Assembly (NCBI GenBank): GCA_958450365.1
Contig: CAUEEP010000935.1
Location: 1,686,001-1,750,000, forward strand
DNA length: 64,000 nt
Source of the DNA: Mesorhabditis belari
Lineage: Eukaryota; Nematoda; Chromadorea; Rhabditida; Rhabditidae
Reading direction: 5' to 3'
The notes beneath the pieces were generated by a model, which did not search any database, was not told the DNA's origin, and worked only from the letters and a program-made list of their open reading frames with translations. Position numbers and translations under genes: made by a program. This document shows, piece by piece, positions 50,660-62,842 of the stretch; position 1 is the first letter of the stretch, and the number at the start of each line of letters is the position of its first letter.

Positions 50660-51150
50660 GGGGTAGGTTAATTTCCGTCATTCTATTTTTTTCATTCCAT
50701 AAATTCTCTGCAAGAAAATGCTGGTATCAGCCTTTTCTTGTATTCACTTTAATGCGTACAAATGTACAAATGTACCGAAAATTCATTCTAGTCTGTAGTT
50801 CGATTCCGATTGATGTGTGGGTTTAGGGAACTAACACGAAAGCGGTGCGGCACGCTTTCTAAAGTGACGATGCGCTACCGTACCCCACATAAAAATTTCC
50901 CTTTTGCTATTCTTGGGGTAGGCTAGTTTCCGCACCTGGGTCGTTTGCACAACTCGCCATAACTTTCTTCCCAGTGAGTCAATCTTTATGCTTTTGGTTT
51001 CATTTTGTTACACTTATTGAGATCTACAAAATGAAACTAAAAGCATAAAGATTGACTCACTGATAAGAAAGTTATGGCGAGTTGTGCAAACGATCCAGTT
51101 TCTCAAATGACCCTATTGCGCAAAAAATTTGGCGCAAAGTAGCCTATCCC
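50660..51150. mobile_element. Foldback element with 9-bp target duplication
   Basis: The segment is flanked by gaaatttag on both sides (50651-50659 and 51151-51159). Its ends are ggggtaggttaatttccg and gtagcctatccc, and it contains a palindrome with gccataactttcttc / gaagaaagttatggc-type arms. An 8-9 bp duplication is typical of Mutator-like or hAT elements; the exact family is uncertain. Confidence 0.7.
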
Positions 51151-51903
51151 GAAATTTAGGCAAAAATTCGTAGTTTGAATACGATGATTTTCTAAAATAA
51201 GTGCTTTTTAGAAAAGGAATTACTTCAAAAGAACACAAAAATAAGATCCAACTGCTCAAACCAAAGTTCCATCCACTTTTTTTTGTGGGCGGGACCTGGA
51301 ACTACCTGCTGTGACGATCAAAAAGAAAACAAAAAGAAACTCTTCTCGTTCTCTTGTGAACTTTCTCGTGAGAAAATCTTTCTTTAGTCCTCAACACCCT
51401 CGGGTTATGATCATTCAGCATCGAGTAAAAGCCGGGTTTTTGGTTTTTTTCAAGGATCTATATTGAATTAGGGTTCAGCAAGGACTACTGACCATTATTC
51501 GGAAGTCTTTGAAGCTTGGGAATACTTCTTAGAGTGACAAAACTTAAAATGTCTCTAAAAATGTAACTAACTCCCTTACCTAATGCCTTTAGATTTACCA
51601 GCCGCTTTCTAAAATGATTTGACACAAAACCCAAGACGAAGTAACAAGAATATCGCGCAGATTATTTAGATTTTGCGTTTTAGTCAAAAGGAATTGGTTA
51701 ATTTGAGTTTATAGAGCATAGAACGGATTGAAAACAATGGAGTGGAAGGATTGGAAAAAAAAGAAAGCGAAATAAAAACGTATTAGAATTTTAAACAATA
51801 AACTATCTGCAAACAATATAAAAAGAAGGGAACGAACGAGGGGAGAGAGTACTTTAAAGATAGTACTTTAAAGAGAGTACTTTAAAGAGAGCCAAACATA
51901 ATA

Positions 51904-52424
51904 TTAGGTTGATGCAAAAGTCTTTTTCATTTTTTTCGTACTTCTTTAGAAAAATAACAAAGTCATCAATTAACCTATGGTTTGCTCTAAATGAAAAGTG
52001 TTTATTGTTTAATTTCCCATCTTTTTAAGTCAATTTGGGTTCACTTTCAAGCAAATTCGAGAGTGAAAACGGGTTTTTCATAAAAATCTATAAAAACCTC
52101 TATAAAGAAATTGGCTGAATCAATTTCTCTGAAAATCTGAAAAAATATCTAACTTTTTGTGCTCTATCTTTTATTTATTAACATCAAGATTGGTTTCCTT
52201 AGCTAAAGCGTCTAAAATGCATCATCGAGCCGTCGCCTTTTTTGACTACCCGACTTCAGGCTCTCAAAAAAATCTAGACATAAGACATTTTAAACTCGTT
52301 TTAATGTCATTTTGCAGAAAAATAATTGGCCTTTCGAATGCAATAAACCGTTGTTCAATTGGTGCATTTGTTACTTTTTAACGGAAGTACGAAAAAAATG
52401 AAAAAGACTTTTGCATCAACCTAA
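51904..52424. mobile_element. Mariner-type MITE, 521 bp
   Basis: Ends ttaggttgatgcaaaag and cttttgcatcaacctaa are inverted, continue for about 40 bp (cattttttcgtacttc), and are flanked by TA. It carries no transposase; the frame at 52157-52381 shows no mariner motifs. Confidence 0.85.
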
Positions 52425-52516
52425 TAGATTAAAAAGTAAACAAATTAAAAACTAAACTAAAAATAATAGATTTTACGAAGGGAAAAGGAAAATTAGCCGA
52501 AAAATGAAAAGAATAG

Positions 52517-52763
52517 GGGGTAGGCTAGTTTCCGCAATTTTTGCGCAACAGGGTCATTTGCGCAACTCGCCATAACTTTCTTCTCAGTGAGTCAATCTTT
52601 ATGTTTTTGGTTTCATTTTGTAGATCTCAATAAGTGCAACAAAATGAAACCAAAAGCATAAAGATTGACTCACTGAGAAGAAAGTTATGGCGAGTTGTGC
52701 AAACGATCCAGTTTCTCAAATGACCCTGTTGCGCAAAAAAAGTTGTGGAAACTAGCCTACCCC
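52517..52763. mobile_element. Palindromic MITE, ggggtaggctag family, 8-bp duplication
   Basis: Ends gggtaggctagtttccgc and gtggaaactagcctaccc are inverted, and aagaatag flanks both sides. The interior is a near-perfect palindrome of the segment with ctcagtgagtcaatcttt. Relatives are at 50913-51150 and 60476-60978. Confidence 0.82.
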
Positions 52764-53294
52764 AAGAATAGCAAAAGGGAAATTTTTATGTGGGGTACGG
52801 TAGCGCATCGTCACTTTAGAAAGCGTGCGGCACCGCTTTCGCGTTAGTTCCCTAAACTCACACATCGATCGGAATCTAACTACAGGCTAGAATGAATTTC
52901 TGGTACATTTGTACATTTGTACATTTGTACACATTAAAGTGAATACAAGAAAAGACTGATACCAGCATTTTCTTGCAGAGAAATTTATGGAATCAATTCT
53001 TTAAAAATTATTTACAAAAAAGTTTGAAAATTTTTCTTTAGATTTAGAATTGAAACTCGACTACTATAAATTTCTTACTGCGTGTTATCAGTTAAAAGAA
53101 AAAAAAGCAATCGATATTTCACAAGCAATCAGCTGTTTGCAAATCAAGAAAAAGGGAAATTTACACAAAAAACTTTTACAAGAATTCCATATTTTAGCTG
53201 AAAATAAAATGAAAAATTGCGAAAAGTTGTAGATAAAATAACATCATTTGGCTAGCGTAAAACTTAGGCAATGAAAATAGGGATGCGGGAGAAA

Positions 53295-53421
53295 TGGAAT
53301 GGAGAGTGGGATGGAGAGTGGGATGGAGAGTGGGATGGAGAGTGGGATGGAGAGTGGGATGGAGAGTGGGATGGAGAGTGGGATGGAGAGTGGGATGGAG
53401 AGTGGGATGGAGAGTGGGAAT
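53295..53421. repeat. 12-bp minisatellite (ggatggagagtg), about 10 copies
   Basis: Perfect tandem units in intergenic DNA; the frames it opens on both strands are artefacts of a period divisible by three. Confidence 0.95.
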
Positions 53422-55113
53422 GGAGAGTGAGAAGGAAAGAGAAAGAAAGGAAAGGAAGGGAAATGAGTGACGAGAGAAGGAAAAGACAAGAATGGACAAG
53501 AGAAGAACGCGTGAAATGCGTCGAAATTTCATCCAATTGCATTCAAATACAAAAACAAATTCTTATGATACTTTTATCAGCTATCTTGTCCCTTGAATAC
53601 GCTTCACAATGGATGAGAAATCAAGATTTGATTACTGCCAGCTGCATTGGTAAATTTGAAATTTGAAAAGCTCAATGATAATAAATAAACAAATCAAGAA
53701 GTCATCTGCTTCTGGATAATTTATAGATCTCATAATTGTTCACTCATTTTTCGGGTATCAACTACAAGACAAGGTTCAAAATTTCAACTCTAGGGCTAGG
53801 TTTAGCTAAAAACTTGCTTATGAAAAGCTAAAATAAGGTCCAGAGATAAATGCTAAAGAAATATGGTGTTTAGAAACAAAATGCCCGACAGGGATTTAAA
53901 AAAAATATGCGAATCGAAAGATTTAGAGAAAAAGAGTTAGAGAAATGAAAATGAGACTCGAAAATAGTGAGATGAAAAGAAAGCGATAAGAATATTAGAG
54001 AAACATATCGAAAATTGATTAGAAAAGGGATAGGAAGACAGTAAAAGAAAGAAGAAAGAAAAAAGAAAGCAAGAAAGCAAGAAAGAAAGAAAGAAAGAAA
54101 AAGAAAAAAGTAAGATACATCGGGTAATTGTTAGGTTATTGCCTCTGGGGGTGAAGATTACGATACTTGATGATTGGAATGAGAAATGGGCGGGCGGAAG
54201 GAAATGATAGAGATCCTTGAGTAGGGAAGAGGTGAGAAAGGAAGGGACAATTCTTTGCGAGATGGTTATGGAAAGGAAAAGGCTTTTTGGTGAAAGAATG
54301 TTCGAGATGTAGAGAAAAATGGGCAAAGGAACGGAGAACAAACATTTTTTCATTCTAGAACAGAGACAAACTCTCGTACTGGTCGATTTTATTTCGCAAA
54401 ATTTGAAGATCAGATCATTCACAGAAAATATTTCATTACATTTCAATTTACGCCCAAAAAATCCGATTTTGTGCACTTTGATGAATTGAAATAGCTAATG
54501 TTTATTGTATTTTTAAAAACAGATTACTCTTATTAAAATACTCTCGATAAACTGTAAGCTAAAAACTCGATTTCACTTTTCTAGAGCATTTTCACTTTCC
54601 AAAATGGTTAAAATAAAAATAAAAATCTCTTTGAGAGATGATAAAACGAGAGAAAAAGAGAAAAAGCACAAAAAACGTGACTAAGCGAGAAAGGATCGAA
54701 AAAATGCCGAAAGAAAAGTCATAGCAAAAATCTTTAGATAAACATTAATGACTTTCAAGATTCAACTGCACAACTTCCACGTCATTTTCGAGAAATTCTT
54801 TTTCTAATCTTTATTCAAAACCGAAAAGTAACCGTTTTCAGTTTAGGAAATCGAGAAAAATGAGAATCGATAGAAATGAAAGAATCGATCGAACAAAAAA
54901 CCTGAGTCTTTTAAAAGAACTAGTAATTCGAATCAGAAAAGTGATCTAAAATAATCATAAAGAACTAGGAAATGAAATATGAAAGGCAAAAAATGAACTC
55001 GATGAGAGAAAATCGTATTTTCTGATACAATTGTGGTAAAAGTGAGCTTAAGTAGAAAGGGAAAATGAAAAAAATCAGAAACTGGAATGAAATATTTGGT
55101 GATAAATCATTGA

Positions 55114-58100
55114 TTATTCAAAAAAAGAATAATGGTTTTCTTCGGAAAACATTTCATCGTGACGATGATTGAAAGGAGAGGAATTTGATTGGGAAACATC
55201 TTGATGCGGAGGGGTGATAGCTTCGGATTTCACCCGGTGGAATGGGTCAATGGGGCTCGGGAATTTCATCTGCGCGTACTCGACGAGCTCCTAGAAAATT
55301 CTGATTAGACAATAAGAAATTACAAGGATCCAGTTTATAAATGCCATTTATATTAATGAAAAGTAAAGTTTTTTCAAATATAATACCAGTTGACCCAAAA
55401 AAAACACTAAAATTTTGAGGTACAATTCCCAAATATCTTGGTGTTAAGCTAATCAATTCAAATTTTTTTTGATATCATTAGATGCTCCAAGTCTTTCTCT
55501 ATCGATTGGTACAAAAACTATTTAAATTGTACAGCCCAACACCAAGAAATTTGAGCTTAAAGTTAGATTGCCAATGGCAAAAGGGGCGAGGCGCATCAAA
55601 TGTTTGGTAGGCTACTTTAGTCATGAGTGCTCTTCACTAGTGTTTTCTAAAACTTATAAAAAGCTATTTGGCGACCGTAGCTATTTTACCCTAGTTTCTA
55701 TTTCCCCCAACCAACCGTCAATCTCTTGATATATTTCCTTGCTTGTGGCACATAATCCTCGGATATTTTCTCCAATCTTTTCCCAATTCGCCGACAATCG
55801 TTCAATTTTTCTTTCGCTGCATCGAAGCTGGAATGGGAATTGGAACCGATCGAGTCGTATGCTGTGGTGAGAAGCTGGAAACGCTTTTTTAGATTTTTTT
55901 AGAGCTTATTTAATATCAGATTGGTCGGAAAGTCTTGTCCGCTATTCTAAGTGTTACTTTTTAAAATAAATAATGAACCAATCGATCTATGGTTTATTTC
56001 ATCAGAAAGTCCTATTATTTATTTACAAATTGCTCTTTAAGAAATGCTGAAAAGCTCGCGTTAGTTCATTTTTTTAAAGATGTAAAGTCGAGCAGTCAAA
56101 AATGATGAAACTAAAAGTTCCGATTTGAGCACCTTTTTTCACAGAAAACTATTTTCGTGTCAAAAGACTAAAGATAGAAAATGAAAAGTTGGGCAGGTAG
56201 ATAAATTTTCATGAAATTTCATTAAGCTGTCTTAATTCTATGTTCATTGCAAGGATTTTAGGGAAAGAAACGAGAATTCCCGTTCTGATTTGCTTCAAAG
56301 CGAACTTAAATTCGCTAAATAGAGCTAAATAGTTAAACTGAAATCTGAAGTTAATCCAAATAGTTAATCCAAATAGTTAATCTAAATAGTTAATCTAAAG
56401 TAGTTGATCTTTTTATTTTTTAAAGCAAACCACACGTTTATCGGCTAATTATTGATTTATAAATGAAGATTTAAAAAAGGTGAACAAGACTTTCCGGCTA
56501 AACAAATCATTGAAAACTATTACCTTTTTGAAAGTTTTAATTTTTCTCATTTTCTCAATAAACTTACATCTGGCAGTCTCTTGAATTCCTCTATAATTTT
56601 CTGATTGAGATTCGGCACAATTCCCAAATAAGTCTCGTATTGATTGTCAGTGAAAAGTTGCGTTTCCTTCAGCATTCCATTGATCTAAAAATGATCATCG
56701 TAAGTTTATCCAAATTACCCAATATCGTAAACTTTTAAAAGATAAACCCAGTGCAGTAGACAAAAAAAATTACATGAAACAACGCTTACCTTCTCATTGA
56801 CGAGTTCTCTGACTTCGTGTCCCATTTCCTTTTGGTGTTTTCGGAACATGCAACGGGAACAGACCTGAAATGGTAAAGAAATTAAAATTTTATCTAATCA
56901 CAGCTTTAGTCTTCATCTCAATATGCATTTTCATCAAAAACCTTGTCTGATAATCAGACACAACCGAGTCCTAGAGATTGTAAGTCAGCAAGGCCAGAGT
57001 CAGACCAAAAGCCAAGGACTAGGCTTGGCTTCTTGCAGATCCAGATACTTTTTGTGGGCTAGGCTTAGTGCAAAACAAGAACCTGACTTCTGGCTTAGCC
57101 CTACTCTAGTCCAAAAAAAATTGCTTTCAGCAAACCAGAACCAGGATGATAGTTATAATCGGGTGATAAGTCGGATAAGTAAAAAGTAAGTAAAAAAACC
57201 TAGGGACGTATGCACGTGTAGGTGTCAATACTGTAGCTTGCAGCTGCAATGTACTTTAGCTGCTGGATACTTTAGTAAACGCCAAGCTATCATAAGAGTC
57301 TTTACTGGTTTAGAGGTCCTATAGTAGTTACCCTGTTGGGTACTTAAACTGGTACAGGATGCTGGGGACATAAGTACCAAAAACATATTTTTCTATGTAA
57401 TATTTCTCAAAATTTGACTCACCTTCTTTTCATTGCACGTCAAACAATTGAACATGTCATTCAAATCAACGCTTCTCTTGCATTCCTCACACGAAACTTT
57501 CGGCACATTCTGCTCGGGTGTGGCCGGGGGTTGCGAGTCCGTCAATGAACTAAAACATAGATGTAACAATGTACTAAAACATAGATTTAACAATGTACTA
57601 AAACATAGATCTAGAGTAACATATTATGGTTCCAAACACTCCAAACACTCCAAACTGAGTCGAAATTCTACCCAAACTGCTAAACCTTTTAACCCAGAAA
57701 CACGAATTTTAAATGATTTGCCAAAAATGAGAGAAACAACAAGACTTTAATAGCAAGATTCGCGGCCGGGTTGGATTAACTGGCGTTTATCGAAAAAATG
57801 TCGGTACGATTCTTAATAACTCTATTGATGATACGAAAGATACGGGCTCGAAGATCAGCAAAGTGAAAAGACCGGGAAAAGTACAGCAACTCTAACAAAA
57901 TTTAACAATTTTAACACATAGACGACCGCGCTGTTCTATCGGAACTGCCGTTTCGGGCCACGATTCAAAACTGCCATGTATAACATAAAAACTTGTCACT
58001 AGGGGTAAAAAATTATCGGAAATCCAAATTTGATCTTAGATTTTCACTAAAATTTAAATTTCCAACCGTATAAGTAAATTTTATCTCTTAACATCTACAT

Positions 58101-61100
58101 CTACAAATTTGAAATGCCGTATTGCTGGCCTCAGAAATTTCTAATAAAAACTAATATAAAGTTTTCAAATGACAAACATTCTTATTACACAAATTTTATT
58201 ACATATTTTTATTTTTTTTATTGCGAAGATTTGAATGCTGATAGATTGAGAAATGCAATCATTTGAAGCTTTGAAAGTTTCCGATTATCAAATCAATAAA
58301 ACAAAAAATGAGCGAAACTTGAATAATTCCATTTTCATTGAATTTATGTAAGATTTAAGAAGGATTTCAAGGAAAAAAATTAAATTTTTGTTATAAAATT
58401 CGATTTTTGAGAATCCATATGTAAAGAAAATCAGAGTTTTTTTGTCGAAAATAATATTTATACAATCACTTTTTTTTACGTTTTAACAACTGAAATTATT
58501 AAATCTAGTTCAATAGTAACTAGAAATGTCGTAAAATATTTCTTGCAAAACGTTCTCGCTCCGGGGGAGTCGAAACAACAACCCCCGATTGGGAGCCTCA
58601 GATTGGCCTCGCGCACCTTAGACCACTCGGCCTTGGAATTCGAGGTAACATCCGGTTTTTCCGCTTTTTACGAAAAATCACACAATTTCTTAATAAAACT
58701 AATGCCGGATTCGAAAAGAGGACCCAGAATTACATGTCCAAACAAGTTTTCAGCTCATTTGGTCCAGCCATTCAAAAGAAACAGCCGTGACTCGGCATCG
58801 AGTCAAGCGGTCGTCTATGTGTTAAACGAAACAGCGAATGAGGGAAATTTTAACAATAGACAGAATTTTAAAACGGAGAAAGGGATATATGAAATATACG
58901 CGCAAAAGACACAGCGAAGCGCCGAACCGGGAAACGATTCTTTAAAAGAATGAATTTTGAAGGGGGGCAAAGCGGGACGCCTTCTCGGGTACGGTAGCTT
59001 AGGTGTACTTTAGAATTTAGGGTTGGAAAGTTGTCAACTCGTACTCGAATTGTTGGGGTTTTACCCTAGCTATAGATTCTATATCCAGAACGTTGTGATC
59101 CCCTTTATCTTTTCATCCACTCACTTGTTATGTTCATCCTCTTCTTCTTCCTCTTGTGCGCGTTTCCTTTTGCGGCTATGGGCAGCAACGAGAAGCGTGA
59201 CAAAGCCTGGGTTTATGGTTGAATAAATGGATAAAGTCTGGATGAATTTGAAGCTCAATCTTAATCAGTTGAATCTAGTTTACTTATTTACAAAAATCTT
59301 CATTTAACGCTTACTTCGGAAATGTTTAGTGAGCACGAGAACGATCGAATCTTGTGGGGGTTGATTGTTTGCAGCCATCATGTTCCCTGAAATACTCAAA
59401 GCTCAGTATATTCATTAGAATTTAAAATGCATTTAAAACTCCTGTAACATTTCAGTTCTCAACTGTCCTTTGCGGATTTTCTTTACCTTGATTTTGTTGA
59501 TATCCCTGATTTTGCCCATATCCAAAGTGTGGAAATTGTCCGCCGTACATCGGCTCCATTTGGTTCCTGGGCATCCCGGGATTGCCTTGATAGAAAGGGC
59601 GTGGCTGTTGGATTGAAAGGCCGGGCACATCCTCATCATTTCCAGAATTCCCGCTTTTCACCAACACCAATCCGCAACGAGGGCAGTTCTCAATCTGGAA
59701 TTTGTGTGGGTCAAATCAAAAACTGATATTCGGTCTCAGATTTACTTGATGAGTCAGTAAATTTTAAAGCTTTTGTGCTATTTCCCCAATATATCACCAA
59801 GCCAAGAAACCAGCCGTCACAGTCTTTTTACTGGTTTTGTCCATATTGATTTCAACTTCAAGCTTCGAATTCTCCACTTCACTCACTCAATCCTAGGCCA
59901 TTGTTAGTATTATTTTATCGCCTAGCTACAATATAAACAGATTTGTTCATGAAATTTCTGAATCAAATCAAAGTTTGACTATTTTAAGTGAAAAAAGGCC
60001 AAGCCCAAGCAAAAAGCCAACAAATAAACAACCGTAGAGTCTGGCCTTCTTACTAAACTAATAGCTAGATAAAACTTGAGTTAGGCAAACGATTTCACTG
60101 TATTTCTTTTGTTTTTCAATCACTCACCATATTATAGCAATGCAAGCAGACCGCATGCCCGCACGTCATCACCGTCGGCGCGTTTTGAGCGGTGTTATCT
60201 AGAAAAATGAATGACAATTCAGTTGAAAATGAAGGAATGATATTTCATTTGTCGATTTTAGATTAGATCAATAATTTTCTAGTTATAGATTTTCAAAATA
60301 TCACTCACAATTCTCCATGCAAACCGAGCATTCGAATGGATTTGTCTCGCGATGCACTTCGCCCGTCAACAGATTGAGCAACGCTTTCGGATCTTTCGAG
60401 ATCGACAAAACGTCTGAAAATTTGCATAAATTTTCAAAATTAAGTTCAGCAAATGGTTTGTGAACAAAATTGCTGGGGTAGGCTAGTTTCCGCAACTTTT
60501 TTGCGCAACAGGGTCATTTGCGCAATAGGGTCGTTTGCACAGCTCGCCATAACTTTCTTCTCAGTGAGTCAATCTTTATGCTTTTGGTTTCATTTTGTAG
60601 ATCTCAATAAGTGCAACAAAATGAAACCAAAAGCATAAAGATTGACTCACTGGGAAGAAAGTTATGGCGAGTTGCGCAAATGACCCTGTTGCGCAAACGA
60701 CCCAGTTGCGCAAATAAAATGGCGGAAATTAGCCTACCCCCTAAATGTTGCACTTATTGAGATCTACAAAATGAAACCAAAAGCATAAAGATTGACCGAC
60801 TTAGAAAAAAGTTATGGCGAGTTGGGCAAATGATCGTTGCGCAAATGATCGTTGCGCAAATGATAGTTGCGCAACGATGCGCAACGCAAATGATAGTTGC
60901 GCAAATGATAGTTGCGCAACGATGCGCAACGCAAATGATAGTTGCGCAACAAAAAAAGTTGCGGAAACTAGCCTACCCCAAATTGCTAACAAAATTACTC
61001 AAATTGCAAAATGTAAAACTGAAAAATTGCAGAACAGCAAAACAGCAAAACAAAAAATGCAAAACAACAGAAAATTCAAATTGCTTACCCACAAACGCAT

Positions 61101-62842
61101 AGTAGATGATTTTCCGGGATTCATTGCCCTGAAAATTGAGATATTTGACAAATAAAGCATTTATCTCACGCTATTTTCGATCTCAAAGTCAGCACAACTC
61201 TCGCAAATGTGGTCACCGTTTAGAAAACACGGCCGATTTTTCCCATCACTTCCATCTAAACAAGCTCTCGATATTTTTGTAGGCTTACAAATCTTAGATA
61301 TTTATATTTTAGACACCAATTGCTACAATTGTTAGACACCAATTTGAGCTAAAAATCAACTACAACACATTTTTTTACTTGAGAGCTTTTCCGCACGTCG
61401 ATTCGGCGTACTTTAAAGCGCGACTTGTCCACCGTGACCCTAAGTTCCAATCTTAGAGTAGTCCCTAGCTTAATTATCTATAGAAAATATAGACAACTAT
61501 ATAAAATTAGATATAGAAAATTATGTCTAGATATAGAAAACGCTAAGTTCCGATAGAGCTCTGTTAATCTCTGCGTCATTTTAAATCACCACTCCGCTTG
61601 ACGTTCTGAAAATTTTAACTATGAGCGCAAAAACTTTGCCTTCACAGAATGATGTTCTGAATAGAACATCATTTTTCAGATTCAGAACATTATTCAGAAC
61701 ATCATCAAACTTGTTCTATTGAGCCAAGAAATTTGCAAATTACAAATACAGTCGACTCTCTCTATAACGGAACACTATATAGAGAAAAACTCTATACAGC
61801 GGAATGGAATTTGGATTCTTTCCATTCCGTTATCGAGACTCGACTGTAAAAACACTTACAATCCCCTCGACACAGTCCACACCGAAAGTACCACTCGTAG
61901 GGAAACGATCGTCCTTTCCGTGATTGCGTCTCATCTGATGATAGTCCGGCTTCATTGTTTTGATTGGACGGGCCGGGTTGCGAGTTTTGTCCCAGCTGTT
62001 GAATCGGATTGTATGCATTGAATGGGACGGGTGGTGGCGCTATAGGGATTTGTTGAGGCTGTTGTTGATTGGCTATTTGGATGCGATTGACTGGATGCAT
62101 CATTGGACCTGGAAAGGTTTTTGTGAGTATCAGACAATCTCTTGATCTAGAAATCTAGATTCTATTTTACGACTGGGCGTTTTGAAAACGTTTCAACTTT
62201 CTACCGTAATCTTTGTCCCCAAACAGTTAATGCAAATTTGGGGTTTTATTAAAGCTTATCGCTTGAGTTTTTATGTTTGATCCGGAATTAGGCTGAAGTA
62301 AAGCAATTCCAACCTAACAGAATCTAATTTAGCATTTTCGCCTGTATTTCTACTCACTCAAAGATGGGTGAAGGGCCTCGAATCGAATCAATCCCGAATT
62401 AATCCCGAATTAATCCCGGATCAATCCCGAATTAATCCCGAATTAATCCCGGATCAATCCCGAATTAATCCCGAATCAACCCCAAAATCATTAATATAAT
62501 CTCCTTCAGAACGCTACACTTTATACCTTCCAGATTACATTATTAATATAATAAAGAATCAAATAAATCGACATCATCTATCTTTTTACCTCTTGGAGTT
62601 TGCATTGGTTGTGGTGGCATTGGTTGTAGTGGCATCCTGCCCATCATAGGCCCACCGGGACCGAACGGATAGTTCATCGGCGCCATTCCCATCATTGCCG
62701 GTGGGACTCCGGGCCGTTGTTGTTGTTGCTGTTGGTGTTGTTGGTGTTGTTGTTGTTGTTGTTGCTGATGTTGCTGATGTTGTTGTTGTTGTTGCATTCC
62801 TGGATGTTGTTGTTGCATTCCGTATGGATCCATGTTGTTCAT
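55114..62842 (-). CDS. RING/B-box (TRIM-like) protein, putative E3 ubiquitin ligase
   Basis: Predicted exons from the 5' end: 62842-62590, 62108-61860, 61255-61170, 61128-61089, 60413-60309, 60198-60128, 59694-59487, 59386-59315, 59206-59125, 57549-57423, 56864-56790, 56684-56568, 55874-55716 and 55290-55114; phases agree, giving 606 residues. The N-terminus is rich in Gln, Met and Pro with an uninterrupted polyglutamine-type tract. A zinc-binding module (CGLC at 161-164, ICESC at 184-188) is followed by a complete C3HC4 RING (C238, C241, C257, H259, C262, C265, C272, C275). Next come a basic SRKRKR signal with an acidic tail, and a B-box type 1 (CEEC, CLTC, CSRC, then two His). The C-terminus has helical, probably coiled-coil segments. 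RING proteins of this kind usually recruit E2 enzymes. An acceptor-like tttccag directly precedes the ATG, which suggests trans-splicing. It is a paralogue of the gene at 36770-50421. Confidence 0.85.
55923..56505. mobile_element. MITE with ggaaagtcttg ends
   Basis: Ends ttggtcggaaagtcttgtcc and gaacaagactttccggc are inverted. The interior shares gaaaagctcgcgttagttca and taaagtcgagcag with 7370-7530, where only part of the family is present. It lies in intron 12 of the second RING gene. Confidence 0.65.
58545..58640 (-). other. Degenerate class II tRNA-like sequence
   Basis: On the minus strand, AGGCCGAGTGGTCTAAGGTG (box A of a Leu/Ser-type tRNA) is followed by a long variable region and a box B-like TTTCGACTCCC. 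Acceptor pairing is lost, so this is a pseudogene-like remnant in intron 9 of the second RING gene. Confidence 0.5.
60476..60978. mobile_element. Double palindromic MITE, ggggtaggctag family, 8-bp duplication
   Basis: The outer ends ggggtaggctagtttccgc and gcggaaactagcctacccc are inverted and flanked by aaattgct on both sides. Two palindromes lie in tandem (about 60476-60740 and 60740-60978). The second carries a small tandem array built on gcgcaaatgatagtt. It lies in intron 4 of the second RING gene. Confidence 0.82.
61749..61846. mobile_element. 98-bp MITE with cagtcgactctc ends
   Basis: cagtcgactctctctataac at the left and cgagactcgactg at the right are inverted, with TA on both sides. 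The ends resemble pogo/Tc-type termini. It lies in intron 2 of the second RING gene. Confidence 0.8.
62390..62480. repeat. Short tandem repeat (aatcccgaatt type)
   Basis: Eight or so units of 10-12 bp, with aatcccgaatt and aatcccggatc alternating. It lies in intron 1 of the second RING gene. Confidence 0.85.

Larger units (their letters stand above)
50422..55113. other. 4.7-kb intergenic region filled with mobile elements
   Basis: The region separates the start of one RING gene from the end of its paralogue. It contains a long inverted-repeat structure (50660-52990), a mariner-type MITE in its centre, a 12-bp minisatellite at 53295-53421, and purine-rich simple sequence at about 54040-54110. 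Frames at 53050-53232 and 53937-54476 have no family similarity that I can see. Confidence 0.5.

Noticed and set aside
52157..52381. 74-codon frame inside the mariner-type MITE
   Set aside because: It has none of the mariner helix-turn-helix or catalytic motifs and lies in a non-autonomous element.
53194..53666. Frames with GEWD or HPTL repeats
   Set aside because: 12-bp minisatellite; flanking residues show no family similarity.
58543..58953. 136-codon plus-strand frame within intron 9 of the second RING gene
   Set aside because: It starts with a non-ATG codon, runs through a tRNA-like remnant and has no recognisable domain or splice context.
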